Shown: positions 5,434 through 9,884 of the stretch, one piece after another
Layout of the letters: every line of letters begins with the position of its first letter
How positions within the stretch are numbered: position 1 is the first letter of the stretch
Assembly (NCBI GenBank): GCA_015064195.1
Contig: SVSO01000098.1
Span: forward strand, 1-9,884
Reading direction: 5' to 3'
DNA: 9,884 nucleotides
Source: Oscillospiraceae bacterium
GTDB taxonomy: Bacteria; Bacillota_A; Clostridia; Oscillospirales; CAG-272
The notes under the pieces: generated by a model
What the model was told of the DNA's origin: nothing
Databases searched by the model: none
Seen by the model: only the letters and a program-made list of their open reading frames with translations
Made by a program: the position numbers and the translations under genes

Positions 5434-6927
5434 ATGCTTAACATCGGACACGACCGCGAATGCTTCTTTGACGATTATCTTATCGATGCGGAGCGCACCA
5501 CCGCCGAATTCCGCGTCCATCATCCGGTACGCCGGGGCGTTGTCATGCGCCACGATGCACCGTGGGAAGGCAACGGCTGTGATTATCACAACTTTTTCTT
5601 CGACAACGGCGTGTGGCGGATGTACTACCTCGGCTGGTGGTACGGTAACAAAAAATGGAGCGGCATCCAGCTTTGCTACGCAGAAAGCAAGGACGGTATC
5701 CACTGGGAAAAGCCCAATCTGGGACTGTGTGAGTATAACGGTTCAAAGGACAACAACATCGTCCTCGACCGGGAAACCTTCGGTGAGCCGATCGACAACT
5801 TCTTCGTGTTCCGTGATGACAATCCTGCCTGTCCGCCGGAGGAAAAATACAAGGGCATCGCGCGCTGGTTCATTCCCAAAAATGTATCGGCAGACGATCT
5901 TGTGAAGAATGAAACCGCGCCGACCGGAAATGCGAATGATTCTATCCGCGCGCTGTGGTATTTTGTCAGCCCCGACGGCTTCCATTGGAAGCGAGGCGGT
6001 CAGATCTGCGCAGACGGTGCGTATGACACGCTGAATATCGTGTTCTGGGACGAGGTCGCGAAAAAATATCGCTGTTATTACCGCGCCGCCCATCATCCCG
6101 GCGAGACCGCGCCCGTCATGTGGTTCAGCGAAAACGATATCCGCGACATCCGCTACATCGAATCCACGGATTTCGTTCATTGGAGCGAGCCGGTGATGCT
6201 GGACTATGGCGAGGGCGAGGACGTGCCGCTTTACACCAACGTGGTGCAGCCCTACTACCGCGCGCCGCAGATGCTGGTGGGATTCCCCAGCCGCTACATC
6301 TGCCGTCCCGGCTGGAACGGCAGCTTCGATGAGCTGTGCGGCAAGGATGCGCGCCTTGAGCGCATGAAAGACTGCACACGCTACGGCCTGACCGTCACCG
6401 ACTGCGTGTTCATGTCCTCCCGCGACGGCTGGCATTTCAACCGCCCGGACGAGGCGTTCATGCGGCCTGAGCCGGAGGAGCCTTACGGCTGGGTCTACGG
6501 CACGGCATACCCGTCGTGGGGCATGATCGAAACGCCGTCGGATATGCCCGGCGCGGATCCGGAGATCTCCATGTACGTCTTCGAGAATCATTGGGCCGAC
6601 AAGCCCGCCGATTTCGTGCGCTACACCATCCGTCTGGACGGCTTCATGTCCCTCCACGCCGGCGCAAAGGAGCGCGAGATCGTGACAAAGCCCTTCCTTT
6701 TCGACGGCGGCGAGATGCGCATCAACTTCGCGACCTCGGCGCGCGGCTATCTCTTTATCAAGCTCACGGCGGAGGATGGCACGACCGTCGAAAGCTGTGA
6801 AACCTTCGGCAATTCCGTGGATCGCCGCGTGCATTTCGACGGCGATGTGGCCGCACTCGCGGGAAAAGCCGTGACCATGCACGTGCGGATGCTTGACGCG
6901 GATCTGTACGCCATGCGGTTTATCTAA
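5434..6927 (+). CDS. Glycosidase-like five-bladed beta-propeller protein (GH32/GH43-like)
   Basis: This 497-residue protein has no signal peptide, so it is probably cytoplasmic. The first 400 residues look like a beta-propeller of the GH32/GH43 furanosidase kind. After CFFDDYLID (10-18), a blade motif recurs: SKDGIHW (85-91), SPDGFHW (179-185), STDFVHW (244-250) and SRDGWHF (329-335). EKPNLGLCEYNGSKDNNIVL (92-111) resembles conserved text in uncharacterised 'glycosyl hydrolase family 32-like' proteins of planctomycetes and related groups. A C-terminal beta-sandwich-like part (about 400-497) runs from the GGEMRINFATSARGYLFI stretch to DADLYAMRF. Acidic D13/D14 in blade 1 could hold the nucleophile, but I cannot assign catalytic residues. 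The start has AAGGAG 7 nt upstream. As the last gene of the operon it probably hydrolyses the sugar brought in by the lipoprotein system. The fold is likely; the substrate is unknown. Confidence 0.75.
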   Translation: MLNIGHDRECFFDDYLIDAERTTAEFRVHHPVRRGVVMRHDAPWEGNGCDYHNFFFDNGVWRMYYLGWWYGNKKWSGIQLCYAESKDGIHWEKPNLGLCEYNGSKDNNIVLDRETFGEPIDNFFVFRDDNPACPPEEKYKGIARWFIPKNVSADDLVKNETAPTGNANDSIRALWYFVSPDGFHWKRGGQICADGAYDTLNIVFWDEVAKKYRCYYRAAHHPGETAPVMWFSENDIRDIRYIESTDFVHWSEPVMLDYGEGEDVPLYTNVVQPYYRAPQMLVGFPSRYICRPGWNGSFDELCGKDARLERMKDCTRYGLTVTDCVFMSSRDGWHFNRPDEAFMRPEPEEPYGWVYGTAYPSWGMIETPSDMPGADPEISMYVFENHWADKPADFVRYTIRLDGFMSLHAGAKEREIVTKPFLFDGGEMRINFATSARGYLFIKLTAEDGTTVESCETFGNSVDRRVHFDGDVAALAGKAVTMHVRMLDADLYAMRFI

Positions 6928-6931
6928 AGCA

Positions 6932-6970
6932 AAAAAATCCGGGACACGGTAAGTGTCCCGGAGATTTTTT
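6932..6970. terminator. Bidirectional terminator between convergent genes
   Basis: CCGGGACAC (6939-6947) and GTGTCCCGG (6953-6961) form a perfect 9-bp stem with a 5-nt loop. An A-run lies on the left (6931-6937) and a T-run on the right (6965-6970), so each strand reads hairpin plus T-tract. It ends the operon on the plus strand shortly after its stop, and ends the large secreted-protein gene on the minus strand about 14 nt after its stop. Confidence 0.92.
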
Positions 6971-6974
6971 GCGA

Positions 6975-9143
6975 TCACGCCGCGATTTCGGTGAAGATGA
7001 AGGTGATCTCGTGATCCTTCTTGATGTTGTTGATGCGGAAGTTGTCGATTGCCGCGGATTTGCCGTCGAGGAGGATGCCGGTCAGCTCCCAGCCGTCTGC
7101 GGGCGTGGCGGTGAAATCAACGTCGGTGCTCCATTTTGCGGTGCGTGCGCCGTCCGTTTCCTCCGCGCCGACAACGTCAACTGCGCCGAGGCCTTCAATG
7201 CTGACGTTCACGTCATACGTCTGCATCATGCGCCACAGCACGAGGATGGACATGAAATTCATGCCGCCGAACAGCTTCTGTTCCGTCTCCGCGCCGATCT
7301 GATAGAGGACATTGCCCGATTTGTCTGCGAGATAGAAGAGTCTTCCATCGGGAACGAGGTCGGCATTCATGCCTTCCATCAGCTGGCTTGCAGGGCGATC
7401 CAGGATGTTGTTAAAAATGACCGCCGGGAAATCGTCATATTCCTGCGAGACGAGAATCGATGCATCCTCGCCGACGACCATTTTGTTGTAGATGAAAATG
7501 CCGGCGGATGCACGGGAGTTGCGGACTTCCAGTGCGCCGTTGAGATAGAGATTGTCAAAGTTAACGCTCGCGTTTGCGATGACGGTGGTGCCCGCATCGA
7601 TGGTGACGGAGCTGTCCACGCTGTCGCTGTCGAACACAATGCTGCCGTCAACCGTCAGCGTGCCGCCGCCGGTGATGGTAACTTCAGCAACCGAATAGCT
7701 GTCATCCTCAAAATCTCCCATTACATGGGCGTCGCCCTGAACGATGACGGTGATTTCGCCGTCCACACAGATGGTGAGCGTATCTTTGCAGAGGAAGCCG
7801 TCCTCCAGCGTCAGGGTCATGGTGTCATAATCCCATGTATAGCCGAGGCCTTCGTCGTCATGCTCCTCAAGGGAGAGATTCAAAAGGATCGGATTTCCCG
7901 CATGGTCGCAGGATTCGTCAGTCACCGAAAGGAGGATATAGCCTGTACCGGTGATGCCGAATCCGAAAAGTGCTTCCCGCTCGCTGTCGGTAAGGTCTCT
8001 GCGGATCTTGATCATGCTGTCATTCCGGATGACGGCACTGTCCTCGGGGATGAGGTCGCCGTGCACCTCCAGATCGAAGTTGTTGATTAAGGATGCGTAA
8101 GCTCCGAGGGTGAGGCACAGGCCGGTACGGAAATAGTAATCGTTGACAAGCGATGCGCCCTCCTCGAGGACGGTGTTGCCGTAGACATAGAGATAGCCGT
8201 TATTTTCGATGCCCGCGCCTTTTTCGAGGGTGAGGTGGCGGCCGATCCGGCATTGGTCGTCATTTTCGATGCGCGCACCTTCCTTGAGAAGGAGATCAGC
8301 CGCTTCGACACCATAGGTGCTGACGGTGGGGGATTTGGGGCAGTTGATGATGGCTGCGTTTTTCTCAAGGATGAGATCAGCGGCATACAGAGAACCCGTC
8401 TCGCTCACGGTGACGGTTACGCCGGGGGCAATGGTCAGAGTGTCGTCGAAGATTTCACTTCCGGTAATGGTGCGGTCATTGACGATCACGCAGTCTAAAT
8501 CGGTGAGATTCTGTGCGATATAGGGAACTGTTACCTCGCTGTTTTGGATCTCAAAGCTGCCCACCAGGAAATAAGACGAACCGATGACCCGGCTGTCCGC
8601 GATGGTGAGCTTGCAGTCGTCATACATAAAGATGTCTGTATCGGCATTCATCTTCAGATTGCAGGATTGGAGCGAGACATCCGTCTTGCACTGGATCGCG
8701 TCATCATCCGCGTTGATGGTGATATCGCCGCCGGTGATGGTGACACGTTCAGCGCCGATGCCGCTGCGTGCGTTGAGGGTAAGCTTGCCGTCGCCGGTGA
8801 TGATGATACCGTTGACCGCATTGATGGCGTAGCCGCTTGCATTGGTAATGGTGCTTGTGCCGTGCAGCTCGATGGTGATGTCGCCATAGAGGGTATTGTT
8901 CAGCGTACCGTTGATCTGCGCGTTATGCAGGCCGAGCGTATGACTTGTGCCGTTGGTGTCAAAGGTGATATAGCCGTCGCCTGCTTTCCAGTAGGATTTG
9001 TCCCACGGCAGGTAGTCGAGCGTAAGCCCGCTCGATGCGTCGCCCAGATCATGGTCATAGCCCGATGGAGCTGCCGCCGATACGCCTACTGCGAGGATGC
9101 AGAGAAGCACCGCGCCAATGAGAATATAAATGACTCGTTTCAC
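6975..9143 (-). CDS. Secreted beta-helix protein with carbohydrate-binding modules and InlB-B-type repeat
   Basis: This 722-residue surface or secreted protein has no visible catalytic domain. Residues 1-24 are a signal peptide (likely cut after VGVSA). A first module (about 39-180) has rows typical of Cthe_2159-like carbohydrate-binding beta-helices: GDITIELHGTSTITN (87-101), ITGDGKLTLNA (115-125) and ITGGDITINADDDAIQ (136-151). Six coils of about 20 residues follow (about 255-382), built on LxLEKGAxIEN. A second module (about 420-520) repeats the first: DTMTLTLEDG, GEITVIVQGDAHVMG and ITGGGTLTVDG. A hydrophobic stretch (628-641) precedes a C-terminal InlB-B-type repeat domain (about 643-718: VDFTATPADGWELTGILLDG). 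No LPXTG or C-terminal membrane anchor is seen. The start is GTG, with GGAGG 7 nt upstream. It may bind polysaccharide at the surface. Domain types are judged by eye; the role is inference. Confidence 0.82.
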   Translation of the reverse strand: MKRVIYILIGAVLLCILAVGVSAAAPSGYDHDLGDASSGLTLDYLPWDKSYWKAGDGYITFDTNGTSHTLGLHNAQINGTLNNTLYGDITIELHGTSTITNASGYAINAVNGIIITGDGKLTLNARSGIGAERVTITGGDITINADDDAIQCKTDVSLQSCNLKMNADTDIFMYDDCKLTIADSRVIGSSYFLVGSFEIQNSEVTVPYIAQNLTDLDCVIVNDRTITGSEIFDDTLTIAPGVTVTVSETGSLYAADLILEKNAAIINCPKSPTVSTYGVEAADLLLKEGARIENDDQCRIGRHLTLEKGAGIENNGYLYVYGNTVLEEGASLVNDYYFRTGLCLTLGAYASLINNFDLEVHGDLIPEDSAVIRNDSMIKIRRDLTDSEREALFGFGITGTGYILLSVTDESCDHAGNPILLNLSLEEHDDEGLGYTWDYDTMTLTLEDGFLCKDTLTICVDGEITVIVQGDAHVMGDFEDDSYSVAEVTITGGGTLTVDGSIVFDSDSVDSSVTIDAGTTVIANASVNFDNLYLNGALEVRNSRASAGIFIYNKMVVGEDASILVSQEYDDFPAVIFNNILDRPASQLMEGMNADLVPDGRLFYLADKSGNVLYQIGAETEQKLFGGMNFMSILVLWRMMQTYDVNVSIEGLGAVDVVGAEETDGARTAKWSTDVDFTATPADGWELTGILLDGKSAAIDNFRINNIKKDHEITFIFTEIAA

Positions 9144-9172
9144 TGAAAAACCTCCGAAAATTGATTTGATTT

Positions 9173-9202
9173 ATTATATCACAAATCCGGCAGTTTTGTC
9201 AA
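9173..9202 (-). promoter_or_regulatory. Sigma-A promoter of the secreted beta-helix gene
   Basis: The minus strand reads TTGACA (9197-9202), an 18-bp spacer and TATAAT (9173-9178). TGTGA precedes the -10, giving an extended -10. Transcription would start near 9166, leaving a leader of about 23 nt that holds GGAGG (9151-9155) and leads to the GTG start at 9143. Confidence 0.88.
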
Positions 9203-9213
9203 TATTTATGCAT

Positions 9214-9241
9214 AAAAATCTCCCCGTTCGGGGAGATTTTT
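9214..9241 (-). terminator. Intrinsic terminator of the MATE transporter gene
   Basis: AAAAATCTCCCC (9214-9225) and GGGGAGATTTTT (9230-9241) form a perfect 12-bp stem with a GTTC tetraloop. On the minus strand the A/T part of the stem supplies the T-run. It starts directly after the transporter's TGA stop (9242-9244). It could also stop plus-strand transcription, but no plus-strand gene approaches it. Confidence 0.92.
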
Positions 9242-9884
9242 TCACGCCTTGAGGGCCTTGGTTTTCCATTTGCCGAAGGAGTAGAAGAGGGCCGTCAGTG
9301 CCGCGCCGATGAGCCAGCTTGCCAGCAGGGAGATCTGGATGCATTCCTGTCTGCCGAAGGGAAGCTCGGGGGTGCGGGTGAGGTAGCTGATGCCGTAAGC
9401 GATGGGAACGCGGATGGCCACGGTGGTGATGAGGGAGATCCACATGGGGGTCATGGTATCGCCCGCACCGCGCATGACACCGGACAGGCTCTGCGTCACC
9501 GCCACGGCGATATAGCCCGCCGCGAGGATCATCATCAGCCGGTAGCTCAGCTCCACAAGCTCCGCCGTGTCGGTGAAAATGCCCATGAGCGGCCGTCCGA
9601 ACAGCAGGATAATGCCGGTGATGGTGGTGGAAACGAGGACTGCCATCAGCGTGCCCTGTTTCGCGCCCTTGGTGACGCGGTCATACAGACCCGCGCCCAC
9701 ATTCTGTCCGGCGAAGGTGGTCATGGCCATGCCGAAGGAGAAGTTGGGCATCATGGCAAATCCGTCCACGCGCATGATGACCACGTTGGCGGCGATGAAC
9801 TGCTCGCCGAATTCATTGGTCAGGGACTGGACGATGATCATGGCGGAGGAGAAGATGGCCTGCGTCAGTCCGGAGGGCAGACCG
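9242..9884 (-). CDS. MATE-family efflux transporter, C-terminal part (cut by window edge)
   Basis: This is a multidrug/toxin extrusion-type membrane protein that exports small molecules in exchange for Na+ or H+. Only the last 213 residues or so are visible. The frame stays open to the edge, where codons 9883-9842 read GLPSGLTQAIFSSA, so the Met at 9841 is internal and not the start. Family hallmarks are GLPSGL, then VDGFAMMPNFSFGMAMTTFAG and QNVGAG, and later GVMRGAGDTMTPMWIS and RVPIAYGISY. Around five or six membrane helices are visible. Full MATE proteins have about 450 residues, so roughly the N-terminal half is missing. It ends with WKTKALKA, directly followed by a strong terminator. 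It is separated from the beta-helix gene by that gene's own promoter, so the two are not one operon. The substrate cannot be told. Confidence 0.93.
   Translation of the reverse strand, partial: GLPSGLTQAIFSSAMIIVQSLTNEFGEQFIAANVVIMRVDGFAMMPNFSFGMAMTTFAGQNVGAGLYDRVTKGAKQGTLMAVLVSTTITGIILLFGRPLMGIFTDTAELVELSYRLMMILAAGYIAVAVTQSLSGVMRGAGDTMTPMWISLITTVAIRVPIAYGISYLTRTPELPFGRQECIQISLLASWLIGAALTALFYSFGKWKTKALKA

Noticed and set aside
5743..6978. 411-codon minus-strand frame opposite the glycosidase-like gene
   Set aside because: It is a shadow frame running across the bidirectional terminator, with His/Arg-rich composition and no domain.
6969..8090. 373-codon plus-strand frame opposite the beta-helix gene
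   Set aside because: It is antisense to a protein with signal peptide and regular repeats, and it starts within the terminator region with no ribosome binding site.
9214..9241. Possible mobile-element end between the beta-helix and MATE genes
   Set aside because: The 12-bp hairpin with T-run directly after the MATE stop codon is explained as an intrinsic terminator.
9839..9841. Met codon at 9841 as start of the MATE protein
   Set aside because: The frame continues upstream to the window edge with conserved MATE residues (GLPSGL), so this Met is internal.

Overview
The window looks like chromosomal DNA from a moderately GC-rich Firmicute, most likely an uncultured gut-type Clostridia member. 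The main reasons are a classical T-box leader in front of aspS, near-consensus sigma-A promoters (TTGACA, 17-18 bp, TATAAT), strong GGAGG-type ribosome binding sites, U-tract terminators, and a lipoprotein with an acidic Thr/Pro-rich linker. No tRNA, rRNA, CRISPR array, transposase or phage gene was found.

Layout. Positions 1-121 are non-coding and rich in hairpins. aspS (122-1852, minus) encodes aspartyl-tRNA synthetase. It is preceded by a complete regulatory leader: promoter at 2152-2180, T-box stem I with a readable specifier, T-box antiterminator sequence and terminator hairpin. The specifier reads AAC (Asn), not an Asp codon. This fits a non-discriminating AspRS that also charges tRNA-Asn with Asp for later amidation. 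Next comes an AraC-family regulator with an N-terminal cupin domain (2277-3131, minus), which has its own promoter and terminator.

Divergent from the regulator is a tight three-gene operon on the plus strand: a PnuC-like integral membrane protein (3288-3980), a lipoprotein solute-binding protein (3977-5422, ATGA overlap), and a cytoplasmic glycosidase-like beta-propeller protein (5434-6927). It ends in a terminator that also works for the convergent gene on the other side. Regulator, binding lipoprotein and glycosidase-like enzyme together suggest a small carbohydrate-uptake and breakdown locus under AraC-type control. The usual two ABC permease genes are absent, and the membrane protein in the operon belongs to a different family.

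On the right, a large secreted beta-helix protein (6975-9143, minus, GTG start) carries two carbohydrate-binding-type modules, six tandem coils of about 20 residues and a C-terminal InlB-B-type repeat domain. The window ends in the C-terminal part of a MATE-family efflux transporter (9242-9884, minus), cut by the window edge and followed by a 12-bp perfect terminator hairpin.

Nothing here amounts to a clearly new defence or mobile system. The most informative points are the Asn-specifier T-box on aspS, the permease-less operon with a PnuC-fold protein, and the modular surface protein.
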